Assembly: GCA_014529385.2 (NCBI GenBank)
Contig: CM043942.1
Location: 28,573,469-28,637,468 of the forward strand
Origin: Adiantum capillus-veneris
Taxonomy: Eukaryota; Streptophyta; Polypodiopsida; Polypodiales; Pteridaceae
Reading direction: 5' to 3'
Length of the DNA stretch: 64,000 nt
Positions 1 to 10,505 of the stretch are shown one piece after another. Both the position numbers and the translations under genes were made by a program. The first letter of the stretch is position 1. Each line of letters starts with the position of its first letter. The notes below the pieces were generated by a model, which was not told the origin of the DNA, ran no database searches, and saw only the letters and a list, made by a program, of their open reading frames with translations.

Positions 1-288
1 CCCAATTTGGAGGATACTGCTCGTTATATTCTACCTGAACCCGAATTCGTTCTTGATCAAAGGATCAGGCAGTCTCGAAACACTTCTCACCCCGAGTATT
101 TGATCAAGTGGAAGCATCGACCTAAGTCGAGCGCTACTTGGGAATCAATGCGCTCATTGAAGAGTCGTTTCCCCAATTTGCAGAGAATAGCAATTACAAA
201 TAAGGGGGGAAGTGTACGTCCCCAGACATCACAATGGGTACCTGAGCTATGTTTTGCCAGTCCAACGTGCAACAGCACCCTTAGTTGA
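1..288 (+). pseudogene. Ty3/gypsy integrase C-terminal chromodomain, partial
   Basis: The 3' end of a chromovirus pol gene that begins before the window. The frame shows a chromodomain pattern: a P-E-F-V-L-D-Q-R start, then Y-L-I-K-W-K and a T-W-E-S-M ending. In chromoviruses this module follows the integrase core and directs insertion toward particular chromatin marks. The frame runs past the LTR start at 213 and stops near 288, which is common for gypsy pol. The purine tract at 202-212 directly before the LTR supports the orientation. Whether the upstream part is intact cannot be seen. Confidence 0.8.
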
Positions 289-319
289 AGAGAGGTTAAG
301 AAGGGCGGTTAAGAAGTCC

Positions 320-327
320 TATAAATA
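320..327 (+). promoter_or_regulatory. LTR TATA box
   Basis: TATAAATA at about 108 bp into the LTR, embedded in the near-palindrome CCTATAAATAGG. Probable U3 core promoter of the plus-strand gypsy element. Confidence 0.6.
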
Positions 328-667
328 GGACTGAGGTCTAAGTTGTAAGCCATCTCAAGTAATCACCACTTGGACTCTAGGCCCTTGGTAGCTCTACCCA
401 CACACCCGCTTGGTGTGGGCTTGGCAGTATGGGACACCAGCCCTCGTGGTAGAGACTAGCCCGTTAGCTGCAGGCTCCCACGCTCGAGGGTGAGCTTGTA
501 TTGGCTCCATGGGTAGCAATTGAGTCTAATGTCCACTCTACGCTTGTCTTTGTGTGAGTATCGTGTCATGTCATCTGTGCAAGATCGATCCAGCGAGGGA
601 CTAACAAGAATTGGGTTGTGCAATTCAATTGAGGGTAAAGAGCATCTAATCTATTGTTGAGTTAGTT

Positions 668-669
<2 letters not shown>

Positions 670-747
<78 letters not shown>
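670..747. repeat. (CT)n microsatellite in the LTR
   Basis: Uninterrupted CT repeat of roughly 38 units. It sits in the downstream part of the LTR, so it would be in the transcribed R/U5 region. Confidence 0.95.
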
Positions 748-748
<1 letters not shown>

Positions 749-771
749 CTTCCACATCCTCTACTTTGACA

Positions 772-783
772 TGATATCAGAGC
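772..783 (+). promoter_or_regulatory. Primer-binding site, initiator tRNA-Met type
   Basis: TGATATCAGAGC follows the LTR end directly and differs at one base from the usual plant PBS TGGTATCAGAGC. The 784-896 stretch after it would be the leader of a second plus-strand element; it runs into the minus-strand element C near 897. Confidence 0.7.
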
Positions 784-896
784 AATCGGTTCGATGATTG
801 TAAGAGAACCACACGAAGGAGAAGAGGAGCAAAGAGTTGGCTTGGAGTAGGTGATGTGTGGCAACGTATTGTCTGACTTGCTTCTTTGAGCCATGG

Positions 897-1425
897 CGAA
901 ACTAGTGCAACAACACTTGCTCCGGCTTCATGACTTCTGCTTCATCAATGATCTCCGGCTCTTCTTCTTCGGAAATGTCCTTCGGAGGTGTTCCCTGAAA
1001 CACTTTCAACCAAGAAACATGGAAAACGTTGTGCATTGACCATGAGTTAGGCAATTGCAATTTCATTGAAACCTCATTTATCTTTTTAATGAAAGGAAAT
1101 GGACCATACATTCTGAAAGACAACTTAGGACATTTCTTTCCAACTTGCTTACGACATTGCTTCATGATTCTTAAATAAACCCAATCCCCTTCTTTGATCC
1201 AAACATCCTGACGATGCTTGTTAGCCCGTCGTCAGTAAGACACCTCAACCTTGCTTAGCTAAAGCTTCACACTCTCAAAAATCTCATCCAACGATTGACT
1301 TTCAGCATTGGCATCAAGCATTTGACTGACCGAACGACTCAAAAGTGACTGGAACGGACAGCCAAAAGCTGCCTCATACGGAGTTCGACCAATGGCAGAG
1401 GAAAAAGAGTCATTCAAAATAGCCT
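897..1425 (-). pseudogene. Element C integrase C-terminal part
   Basis: Two minus-strand segments encode the end of a gypsy integrase: the end of the core (T-P-Y-E-A-A-F-G near 1,390-1,350) and the downstream GPF/GPY-type region with K-L-S-F-R-M-Y-G-P-F and H-N-V-F-H-V-S-W-L-K, followed by an acidic linker and P-E-Q-V-L-L-H. The last motif usually leads into a chromodomain, which is missing because the element is cut near 897. The two segments are in different frames, so at least one frameshift lies between them. Confidence 0.8.
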
Positions 1426-1429
1426 GAAC

Positions 1430-1702
1430 TGTAACAGACTTGGACACTCCAAGTCAAGAATCAATCACGACAGCACCAAATAATCACTTCAAAACAATTC
1501 ACAGATCACAATAGATTTGCACTGGCCCGGCGGAGTTCCGTGCCTAGAGATATTGGCCCCAAAGACTGGCGCCCCTTTCGGTATTTCTTTATGTATTAAT
1601 CAATCATCAAAGTACAAGAGAGCGGTTAGGGTTTCACTCTCAGACTCTACGTCCAGATGCTTTGAGAAGTGAGCCCTAAACCACTAAATTAAAGGTTACA
1701 AG
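1430..1702 (-). repeat. Gypsy B 3' LTR, segment distal to the copia insertion
   Basis: Near-identical to 14,914-15,187, the matching part of the 5' LTR. It begins TGTAACAG; the 5' LTR has TATAACAG. It contains a conserved motif, on the minus strand AAAGAAATACCGAAAGGGGCG followed by TTTGGGGCC, that recurs in other LTRs here. It ends at the ACAAG duplicated by copia A (1,698-1,702). Confidence 0.9.
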
Positions 1703-2006
1703 TGATGAGAGCGCGGCGGTGTGTGCAAGTGAAAGAGCACACGAGAGTGTGCGGGGTGTGTGTTTGCAAAGGAGGCACTGTGTTGCAGGAAGAGAGCGCT
1801 AGCAGATCGATGGAGCAGAGAGAGAGAGCGCTCATAAGTTTCAAGGGGATAAGTGAGTGAGTTGATAAAAAACTCACTATCCCTTTATTATTTGTATAAG
1901 GACCAATTTAATAAGTTAGTGGCCAAGTTCAATGTGAACTTGGCCAAAGGTTAGTAGCCTTTAAAATATACATTAAAAGGGGGCCATTTGGGCCTTTAAC
2001 CCAACA
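1703..2006 (-). repeat. Copia A 3' LTR
   Basis: Starts TGATGAG and ends CCCAACA on the plus strand. It matches 11,070-11,371 closely, differing by scattered substitutions and small indels. The inner half, with the two-way GTTCAATGTGAACTTGGCC segment, is also found in the LTRs of copia E. Confidence 0.95.
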
Positions 2007-2017
2007 ACCTCCCACTT
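2007..2017 (-). promoter_or_regulatory. Copia A polypurine tract
   Basis: On the minus strand AAGTGGGAGGT lies directly before the 3' LTR. The identical tract precedes the 3' LTR of copia E (45,351-45,361). It would prime plus-strand DNA synthesis. Confidence 0.85.
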
Positions 2018-2041
2018 AAAGGCATAAATGGCCCCCTTAAG

Positions 2042-2581
2042 CTACGTGACTCCCACCATCTCTATGCATAGATGATGTTGTGCTTTGGGTAAGCACTTAG
2101 TGAGAGCATCGGCTGGCTTTTGTGATAAATGGACCTTAACCAATGTAATAAGGCCATCCTCAAGCAATTCTCGTATGAAGTGATACCGCACATCAATATG
2201 CTTTGTGCGTGCATGAAACATGGCGTTCTTTGCCAGACATATAGCACTCTGGCTATCACAACCAAGCATAGGTGCCTTGGCAGGCAAACCAAACGCACTA
2301 CATTGGCGTGCTAACCAAATAGCTTCTTTGGAAGCCTTAGTACCTGAAATATATTCAGCCTCTGTCGTAGACAATGCAATAATCTTTTGCAATCTAGAAC
2401 ACCATGAAACAGCACCTCCCGCAAGAGTAAATACATAGCCACTTGTGGATTTCCGTGTATCCACATCACCAGCCATGTCAGAGTTAAAAAATCCCTTAAA
2501 CTCCATTGGTCCTTTACCATAGCAGAGGCATTTGTTTTTATTCCCTTTAAGTACCTCATAATGGACTTCACTCCATCCCAA
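2042..2581 (-). pseudogene. Copia A RNase H domain
   Basis: About 180 codons open. Recognisable copia RNase H features are F-x-x-S-D-M-A-G-D at the first catalytic Asp, S-T-S-G-Y-V-F, the S-T-T-E-A-E-Y box with the catalytic Glu, and D-x-x-S-A-I-C-L-A followed by the conserved T-K-H-I-D-V-R-Y-H-F-I-R-E. It ends A-D-A-L-T-K-C-L-P, typical of copia pol. The frame is separated from RT by a frameshift near 2,580. Confidence 0.9.
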
Positions 2582-2633
2582 TGCAACCTGCCTGGATTAG
2601 CCATAAATCGGCTCACAACTCCCACTGCATGGG

Positions 2634-3620
2634 CTATGTCAGGCCTAGTAGCAACCATAGCATACATAAGTGAACCACAAGCTGAAGCCTAAGGCACACT
2701 TTGCATGTCATTAGCTTCTTCCTTTGACTTGGGACAATCATCCTTGGAGATTTCGACATATGGCTGTAATGGCACACCAAGAGTCTTTGCTTCAGCCATG
2801 TTAAATCTGTCCAGCACCTTTTCAATGTACTTTTCTTGCGACAAATACAATAGGCGCTTGTCTCTTTGCCGTGTAACACGCACTCCAAGTATATGTTCTG
2901 CTGCCCCAAAGAAAACGCAGATTTCAGCTGCCCTTTAAGAGCATCAACAGTGCTTCTTTTCTTTGCAGCTATCAACATATCGTCTACATAGAGCACAAGA
3001 ATGATAGGGCTGCCATCCTCATCACATTTGGTATACAAACAATGGTCTGCATGGCTTCTTTTGTAACCATGTTTAAGCATAAAGTGATCAAACTTCTTGT
3101 ACCACTATCTACATGATTGTTTCAACCCATACAAGCTTCTATTGAGCATACATACCAAATGTTCCTTGCCAGGGATAACAAAACCCTCGGGTTGCTTCAT
3201 GTAAAGCTCTTCTTCCACATCACCATGCAAGAAAGCGGTATGTACATCCATTTGGTCCATTTCCAAATCAAGAGCAGCCACTATGACAAACAGTACGCAT
3301 ATCCCTTTGCAACGAGCCTTGCCTTATACTTCGGTTTTGCATCAACAGTCTTGATTTTATACACCCATTTATTAGGAATAGCCTTCCTTCCTTTGGGCAA
3401 TTCAACCAAATCCCAAGTATGATTAGCATGCAAAGCTTTAATCTCTTCCTGCATAGCAAGCTCCTTTGCCTCTTTATACGTAAGAGGCTCTCCATCATCC
3501 GTCAACATAATGTAGTGCAAAGAGGGGTCATATCGACTCACAGGCCGTCTTTGACGAGTAGACCGCCTCCTACGATCCACATTATCCGGCCATGGGTTTA
3601 CATCAGGTGGCACGATAAAA
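2634..3620 (-). pseudogene. Copia A reverse transcriptase
   Basis: RT in at least three frames. The upstream part (3,613-3,281) carries N-K-W-V-Y-K-I-K and K-A-R-L-V-A-K-G. The downstream part (3,080-2,634) carries the active-site L-Y-V-D-D. Between them the W-Y-K-K region has an in-frame TAG near 3,106, where copia E has CAA. The F-L-H-G-D segment that is deleted in copia E is present here. The element cannot make a complete RT as it stands. Confidence 0.9.
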
Positions 3621-3709
3621 TCATCAACGATGGGCTGCTGTATATCATTTTCAGCACCATTTTCAGCACTGTTTCTTGGCTACAAATGCCCTTCAGAAGC
3701 CTCAATTTG

Positions 3710-4580
3710 CTATCCAACATCATCTGGCTCAAACACCACTGGATCATCTACATTTTCAGCCATTTGTGGTGCATCCTGAGGGTCAAAAATAGGCCTAACA
3801 GGTGGCTGGTCATGTTGAAATTTCACCCTTTTATGGTCATGCTTTGAGGCACGATTGTTTTGAAGCAGCCTTGCCTCATTAAAAACAACATCCCGGCTCC
3901 GTACAACCCTTTTGAGCTGAGGTAACCAAATCTTGTAACCCATTTCGCCTTCTTCACCATATCCCATGAAGAGGCCTTTAATGGACTTCGCATCTAGTCT
4001 ACTCCTAAACTCAGGTCTATCATGCACAAAAGCTTCGCAACCAAAAATGCGTAAGTGATTATATGAAGCAGGCTTGCCAGACCAAACCTCTTGAGGGATG
4101 TCACCTTTCAAAGACATGTGAGGGGATTGATTGCATATATGCACTGCAGTTTTCAAAGCTTCTCCCCAAAATCCATGAGAGAGATCAGCTGTGGACAGCA
4201 TGCATCTCACCCTCTCACAAAGTGTCCTATTGAATCTTTCAGCCACACCATTAGAAGAGGGGCTGTATGGCACAGTAAGCTCCCTCTTAATGCCCAAATT
4301 TTCACAAAACTTGTTAAATTCAGCACTTGTGTACTCCCCCCCATTGTCTGTACGCAAGCATTTTAGCTTTCTACCTGTTTGGGTCGTCACAAATGCATGA
4401 AATCTCTTAAAACGCAGCAAAGGCTTCATCCTTAGACTTAAGCAAATAAACCCAAATTTTCCTAGAATGATCATCAACAAAGGAGACAAAATAACATGCA
4501 CCTCCCATAGACTTAGCAGGCATGCTACATACATCAAAATGTACAAGATCAAGCACACAAGATTTACAAGAGACGCTAGA
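3710..4580 (-). pseudogene. Copia A integrase core
   Basis: Copia (GAG_pre-integrase/rve) integrase: D-D-H-S-R-K-I-W-V around the first catalytic Asp, R-T-D-N-G-G-E-Y around the second, and N-G-V-A-E-R-F-N-R-T-L around the Glu. The C-terminal part has the conserved L-R-I-F-G-C-E-A and K-G-L-F-M-G-Y. The upstream end is cut by the hAT at 4,581; it continues at 7,941. A frame change separates the DDH segment from the rest near 4,430. Confidence 0.9.
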
Positions 4581-5181
4581 GTAATAAGCAGAGTTACCAG
4601 GGAACGCCTATTTGGGACCTTGGAACGCCGGAACGGCGTTCCGGCCGGCTGGGAATTTTTGGAACGTGTCAGAACGGAACGGCGTTCCGCCTGGAAACTG
4701 TCACCGGAACGGGACGACCGGAACGGGTTGGAACGGGTCGGAACGGGCGGAACGGCCCCAACGACCATAAACGGCAGTTTTTGAAATTGAAAAAAATGAC
4801 TGTGAGGCTGCCAACGGCCATTTTCAGCAGTCAAAAATATATATAATGCCCCCCTCCTCCCCCATTCTTCACACACTCATCAAGCCTCAAGGCCCATTCT
4901 CCCTTGCTTGAGCCTTGCTCTCAACTCTCAAGCCAAGCTCATTCTCCCTTGCTTGCTCTCAACTATCAAGCCATAGTGTGGCCCCGCGGCATGCCTTAAG
5001 GCTCAAGCTCTCAACCTCTCTCTCTCTTGGGCTAACTTCTAAGTTCTAACCCTCAAGGCTCAAGGCTCAAGCTCCCTTTCAAGCTCTCACGGAATCAAGC
5101 GGCAAGCCTCTCTCTCTCAAGCGCTCTCTCTCTCTCAAAGTTCAAGATCAAACTCTCTCTTTCACGAATAATCCATCATCC

Positions 5182-7374
5182 ATGGCCTCTTCTTCTCATA
5201 CAACCCCCTCCGTTCATGTGGGCAACACTCGAAAGGCGAAGGAATGGTCGTGGTGGGATGAAGTGACCTCAGAGGGCACCTTGTCGGCGGCGGGAGGTTC
5301 TCGTGCATGGGCATGCAAGCTATGCTCTTACACGCGGAAAGGGGGGCATGACAAAGTGAGGGCACACTTTCTTCGAGTGCCGGGACATGAGGTGAGATTT
5401 TGTGCCAACGTAACCATCGAGAAGAGGAAGGAGCTCGAGGAAAAGGATCGGCAATTCAACCATAAAGCCAAGCCCGCACACAAAGGTATTGATCCAAAGA
5501 CCCTCATTTTCCCTTCTTCCTCTCTACCCGGAATAGGTGTTGGTGCATCTTCACAAGGTCCAATTCGTCGCCAAAAGACCCTTGCCACCTCTTGGGACCC
5601 AAAGAAGAAGGAAGAGGTGGATGCGGCCGTGGCCCGATTCTTCTATCACGACCATATCCCATTTGTCGCAGCGAGGTATGTTCATTGTTTTATGATTTAT
5701 CAATCTTCTCTCATTTCTTCCGTTATCGTCGTTTCCACCTTTTTGATACTAACCTCTTCTATGTTTGATCGAAATAGGTCGGAGTATTGGAAAGTCATGG
5801 TGCAACGGATAGGAGAGTATGGCACCGGCTATGTGCCGCCATCTTCAGAGGCTCTCCGAACCACTTTGCTCGATCGAGAGAAGGCTATCGTGGAGCAAGC
5901 AACCCTCAATATTCAGCGTCTTTGGGCAAAACATGGCGTTTCCCTCATTGCCGACGGGTGGAGCGATACAAGGAAGAGATCTATCCATGGTCTCGTCACA
6001 TACTCGAGTAGAGAGATGTACTTTGTGCACTCTCATGATGCCACTAAGAGTGGCAAGTCCGCCGTTTTCCTCTCTGCAGAGTGGACAGCGGCCATAGAAA
6101 CCATCGGTGAGCAACACGTGGTGGCCTTTGTCACAGATGGGGAGGCATCAAACAGGGCAGTAGCAGCTATTATAGAGGGCCACTATTCGCATGTGACAGT
6201 GTGCTTTTGCATGGCACACTGCTTGAACAACCTTCTAAAAGACATCGGCAAGCTAGACTGGATTGCTCCAGTCATTGCTGATGCAGTGAAGATAGTTACT
6301 TTCATCAACAATCACAACTTCGTTCGGAGTGAGTACCTCAAGAGGTCGGGCGGCAGAGTGCTTCTAAAGTATTCACATACCCGCTTCACATTCAACTTTC
6401 TTCTTGTGCGCAGGCTGTCTGAATGTCAAAATGCGGTTCGACAGGTCTTCATCAGTGATGAGTTCACCACCTCCCCCTATGCAAAGACAGTTTGCAGGGA
6501 TTTTGTGCAAGGATAAGGCAGAGGATCTTGAGTTCTAGAAGGAGCTCAAGAGTCTAGACGCACAGGTAAAACCGGTTCATTTGCTTCGAGTTCTGGATGG
6601 CATGGATCCTTGCATTGGCAAGATTTATGAGGCAATGGACCGCATGATTGAGCAGCTTACACAGCTTGAGCCGAACGCAGAGCGATATGAAGAGATCCAT
6701 GCACTTTGCAGCTCGAGGTGGAATTCATACGCCTCTCCTTTACACGGGGCAGCGTACATGGTGGATCCAGAGTTCCAAGGTGCAGGGCAAGAGACAGATA
6801 GGGAAGTCATGAACCAATTTACAGAGATCTTAAACAAGATGGTTCTAGACAGAGATGGGCGACGCATTGTCAGAGATCAGCTGAGACAGTACAGAGAGAT
6901 GCGGGGGTCATTTGGCAGTCCACATGCTCAAATTGATCGCAAGAAGATAGGTTCAGTGCTTTGGTGGGAGGACTATGGCTATGATGGCCCTGAGCTTCAG
7001 AGATTGGGGATCCGTATTCTCAGCCAGTCAGTTAGTACCTCATGCTTGGAGCAATTGTGGAGTACCTTTAGCCACATTGCTTCCAAGAAGAGGAATCGGC
7101 TTGGAGTGGAGAAGGCTAATGATCTTGTCTTCGTCAGCGCAAATTTGAAAATGCTTTGCAAGAGTACAGACAAACAGACAGATCCTTTTACATAGTGGGA
7201 GATGGAGCAAGAGGCTTCTCAGGCAGGTGGAGATGCACATCCACCAACACCAGGTACTTCATCTGTGGCTGAGATCGAGCCGGACCTAGACCTCGATGAT
7301 GAGGAATGGGAGGATGTGCATGATTTACAGCCGGCTACTACGGATTGGGAGGCCTCTCAGGCTAGTGGCTCTTG
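5182..7374 (+). pseudogene. hAT transposase with BED finger and DUF659-type core
   Basis: Starts M-A-S-S-S-H at 5,182. A BED-type zinc finger follows at residues about 20-75 (W-A-C-K-L-C ... R-A-H-F ... G-H-E-V-R-F-C). The core has I-A-D-G-W-S-D, F-V-T-D-G-E-A-S-N and C-M-A-H-C-L-N-N-L, as in plant DUF659/hAT transposases. The hAT dimerisation region is at about 7,030-7,160 (L-E-Q-L-W-S-T-F ... K-K-R-N-R-L). A 102-bp putative intron lies at 5,676-5,777. Lesions: a frameshift near 6,505, a TAG at 6,535 where Trp is expected after L-E-F, and a TAG at 7,193 that is followed by about 60 further open codons. It is inactive as read, although the copy is otherwise well preserved. Confidence 0.9.
5676..5777 (+). 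other. Predicted in-frame intron of the hAT 1 transposase
   Basis: GTATG donor at 5,676 and AAATAG acceptor ending at 5,777, 102 bp, T-rich. Removal joins A-A-R to S-E-Y-W-K, which matches the usual run of the family. The length is a multiple of three and no stop lies in it, so the unspliced frame stays open and adds a hydrophobic 34-residue insert. Confidence 0.7.
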
Positions 7375-7940
7375 AGTCTTGAGTCTTTGCCATTTATCCT
7401 TACCTTTTTGTATGGCTGCTTGAGCCTTGCCCTCTTTGCCATTTGTAGCTACTAGCATCTTTATGGTATTTGTCACCTTCAGTCTTTTGGTATTGTGGTC
7501 ACTGGAGTCTGGTTTGAACTTTGCCCCCCTTTGGTTTTTTTGTAGCACCTTGGCCGCTGGCGGCCCTTGAGGCTTGTTACTATGTTAGCTATAATTAATT
7601 CCAAAGTGTTATCTCTGACTACTACTCTTGCAATTATTTGAGAGCATTGTGTATGGGCATTGTGTTTGCTCATTGTTGTTCATCTGGCTATGTACTCTGG
7701 GCGCCGCACATCCCAAATCAAGTCATAATAAGGTTAAATGGTCTTCGAATGGTATTAGAGTCAAAAGGACTCTAGTACTACTTGTATTCAAACACATAAC
7801 GCTAAAAAAAATAATATTTGGGTGTGTTTTTAGCCTCCCGTTCCGCGCCGTTCCCGTTCCGGGCCCATTCCCTTTCCCCCATTCCGCAGGGAGGCCCGTT
7901 GCCGTTCCCATTCCGCGTTCCGGGTAACTCTGGTAATAAG

Positions 7941-8470
7941 ATGCTTTACTTGCTTGCCATATTGACATTCATTACAAAAGTCAAGCTTTGTGCCTTTAGC
8001 ATCAAGCTTGTTCAAAGTACAAAGCTTAGAAAGGCCCTTTTGGCTCATATAGCCAAGCCTCTTGTGCCACAACTCCATGTGAGACTTAATTTCAGCCAAT
8101 GCAATAAACTTGCCCAACACGGCCTTTCCATGCATGCAGTAAAGTGTCCCTTTCTTTGTGCCCTTTACAATCAGCCTTGAGCCTTTGGTCATTTTCCATG
8201 ATCCTCTCTCAAACAAGATGTTGTAACCATGCATATCCATCTGACCAACAAAAAGTAGACTCTTCTTGATTCCCGGCACATATCTAACATCATGCAAGAC
8301 AAGCTCATTTGTGCCACCTATGGAGAGATGCACAGTGCCAATACCCTCAATGGAACATGCATGATTGTTTCCAAGGTATACATGGCCACGCTTGCCTACA
8401 TCAAAAGTAGAGAAACACTCCTTGATAGGAGTCATGAAGCACCGGAATCAACTATCCAAGTCTGGGATAA
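7941..8470 (-). pseudogene. Copia A protease and GAG-pre-integrase domain
   Basis: The aspartic protease begins W-I-V-D-S-G-A-S at the end of the gag frame (about 8,455-8,432). The next frame continues H-V-Y-L-G-N-N-H and L-H-D-V-R-Y-V-P-G, then the pre-integrase zinc-binding segment E-L-W-H-K-R-L-G-Y and C-N-E-C-Q-Y-G-K. The conserved Trp codon here is a stop in copia E. The reading is cut after G-K-Q-V-K-H by the hAT target duplication. Confidence 0.85.
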
Positions 8471-9121
8471 TGCATCATTGACAGTCAACAAAGCATCAAT
8501 AAGATCACTCTTGGTGATCTGCATGTCCTGTGAATGAACATTTAGAGAGGTATCAAAGTCATAAGCATCATCATCTGACAAAGTGGCACACAAAATGTCC
8601 TCTACATCTGACACCTCCTCAATCACGACACTACAAGCCACATTGGCCTTCTCTTTGTCCTTTGAGCTATCTTGTGCATCTGCCTTGACTTCCTTCGTCT
8701 CTTTCTTTTTGTCTCCGCCATTCTTTTTCCTTTCTAACTCAGCTTTATAGTACCTGCAATCGGGTTTCCTGTGACCTTTCCTGCCACATTGATAGCAAGT
8801 CACATCACCCTTGCCTTTGCTGACATTTCCCCATTCTTTACTCTTACTCTTACTCCTTTGTGCATAAGCATTCTTCTTTTTTGTCCTGCCTCTAACCATA
8901 TTGGCAGAGCTACCTCCCTCTCCACTTGCTTTCCTCCTGATTTCTTCATTCAAGATAGAACCCCTAACACCATCAAAGGTCAAATTGGGGTTATTGGACA
9001 ACGAAACCACCAAAGTTTCCCATGACTCAGGTAAGGTCATAAGCAAGAAGATAGCTTTCAGCTTATCATCAAAAGGGGGCAAGCCAGAATCCTGTAACTG
9101 CGACAAAGTACCTGCAATCGG
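8471..9121 (-). pseudogene. Copia A gag, N-terminus deleted
   Basis: The C-terminal half of a copia gag. It includes P-L-T-L-P-E-S-W-type capsid residues, a basic stretch and an intact zinc knuckle C-Y-Q-C-G-R-K-G-H-R-K-P-D-C, followed by an Asp/Glu- and Lys-rich linker. Compared with copia E, about 400 bp covering the start codon and the N-terminal capsid are missing. The deletion joint (9,107-9,121) carries 15 bp that are identical to 8,749-8,763 in the zinc-knuckle region. Confidence 0.85.
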
Positions 9122-9334
9122 AGTATAGCCTCACAGAGATGTGCACTACAGCTTCAAATGGTCACAGGAGCAATTTGGGATAAAATAGGTCGATTTGGGC
9201 ACAAAAATCAAATTCTGAAATTTATGCGCAGGAAATTTCAGCGAGCGAATTTGTGCTCGAAAACAACAAATTTAGTTGTTTTTAGCCTCACAGGACATAC
9301 ATAAGGCTAATACGTAGCCTTTAGAAGCATGTAA

Positions 9335-10505
9335 TGTCACGTGACACATCCCAACCCTCTATGTCCGTGGACAAGCTACACCACAGCAGGGTTCAGTCAG
9401 TCCAGTCAAGTCTAGATTAGCAATGATCTGGCACTTTTGTGAGTCTATTCGTAGACCGTGCAAGCCCAGTCACTTAGCATAGATGCATATCCTCCGGTTA
9501 CACACAGCATGATCATCAGTATTAACTTCAGGATCCATCAGATTCAGTCAGGGGAATTTTCCAATGCATTTAGCCTATTTTCCTATTTTTGGTTATTTTC
9601 ACTTATTATTTTTAAGTTACTTTCCAACAAAAGTAGGTAGGGCAATTTTGCTAAGTTAATATATAAGCAAACCCATGTTAGCACTTTCTGGCAGAAGAGG
9701 CAGCACGAGCTTCCCGCTCAACAGGCAACTTCTCAGCAGTACCCCCCTCCCTCATGCACCCTAGCGTTTTCAAGCACTTAGCCCATCGCCATCCAAGCAC
9801 ACTGGCCTGGCGTTTTCCCCTTCAAGCAACCCATAGCCCAGCGTTTTCTTGAGCGCTAACCATCAGCATATCACAGCGTTTTGCCTCAGCTTTCCAGCCC
9901 ATAAAACACAGCATTACTTGCAGATCCTCAACGTTTTTGGGAGCATATAGCCCAGCGTTTTTGGCAAGGAAAAAGGCAACATCAGCGTTTTTGAGTTTCA
10001 GCCCAAACCAGCAGCAGATACATAGCGTTTTCAGCATTTGACAAGTATCAGAGCAACCCCGTGAAGCATTGCAGAGATCCACCGATTTTCAGCCATAAAA
10101 ACGCAGCCAAAACAGTCAAGTTCAGCCCCGAAACAGTCCAAAAAAATCAGCAGTTAGAAGACCACAGATTTCAGCCACCAAGTCGTCGTCGTCATTGGCA
10201 TAGTCCCATTGCATCAGTCCATTGCATACGCATTGTACACCTTTGTGCAATCAAAGTAGACCACTCTCGCCGACGAGTGGGGCCTTCGGAGGAGGGTTTT
10301 ACAACCTCTCGGGTGTCGTATCTCTTCTCTCTCCTTCTCTCAGTCTCATTCACTTACACGCACCATATCCACTCACTTTGTTCGTGATCATAGCACTCTC
10401 CATAAGACAGAAGACTCTCTCCTTCCCTAAGAACTAAAAGGAACCTTGAGCAATAAAGATCACTAATCTTGAGAAAATACAAAATTCATTCCGCTGCACC
10501 TAACA
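9335..10505 (+). repeat. Solo LTR of the CACGTG family, in copia A leader
   Basis: A 1,171-bp LTR that begins TGTCACGTGACA and ends CCGCTGCACCTAACA. It lies opposite to the other copies of this family. It interrupts sequence that is continuous in copia E at about 40,585-40,600. Near-duplicates flank it: TGTAA (9,330-9,334) and TGTAG (10,506-10,510). No internal region is present, so it is a solo LTR left by LTR-LTR recombination. It carries many AAAACGCT/AGCGTTTT units. Confidence 0.9.

Larger units (their letters stand above)
213..771 (+). repeat. Gypsy LTR flanked by both a PPT and a PBS
   Basis: A 559-bp LTR that begins TGTACG after a purine tract (202-212) and ends TTTGACA directly before a primer-binding site (772-783). 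It contains a TATA box and a long CT microsatellite near its 3' end. A normal 3' LTR is not followed by a PBS and a normal 5' LTR is not preceded by a chromodomain and PPT, so this one LTR is shared by two internal regions in tandem. No second copy of the LTR is in the window. Confidence 0.75.
4589..7932 (+). mobile_element. hAT transposon 1
   Basis: DNA transposon of 3,344 bp with an 8-bp target duplication GTAATAAG (4,581-4,588 and 7,933-7,940), the hAT length. Terminal inverted repeats are CAGAGTTACC and GGTAACTCTG. Both subterminal zones are filled with GGAACG/CGTTCC units, some as palindromes such as GGAACGGCGTTCC (about 4,630-4,760 and 7,840-7,925); in hAT elements such arrays usually bind the transposase. 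It sits within the integrase region of copia A and is oriented opposite to it. Confidence 0.95.

Noticed and set aside
646-894. Minus-strand frame with long Arg-Glu repeat
   Set aside because: It is the translation of the CT microsatellite in the LTR, not a protein.
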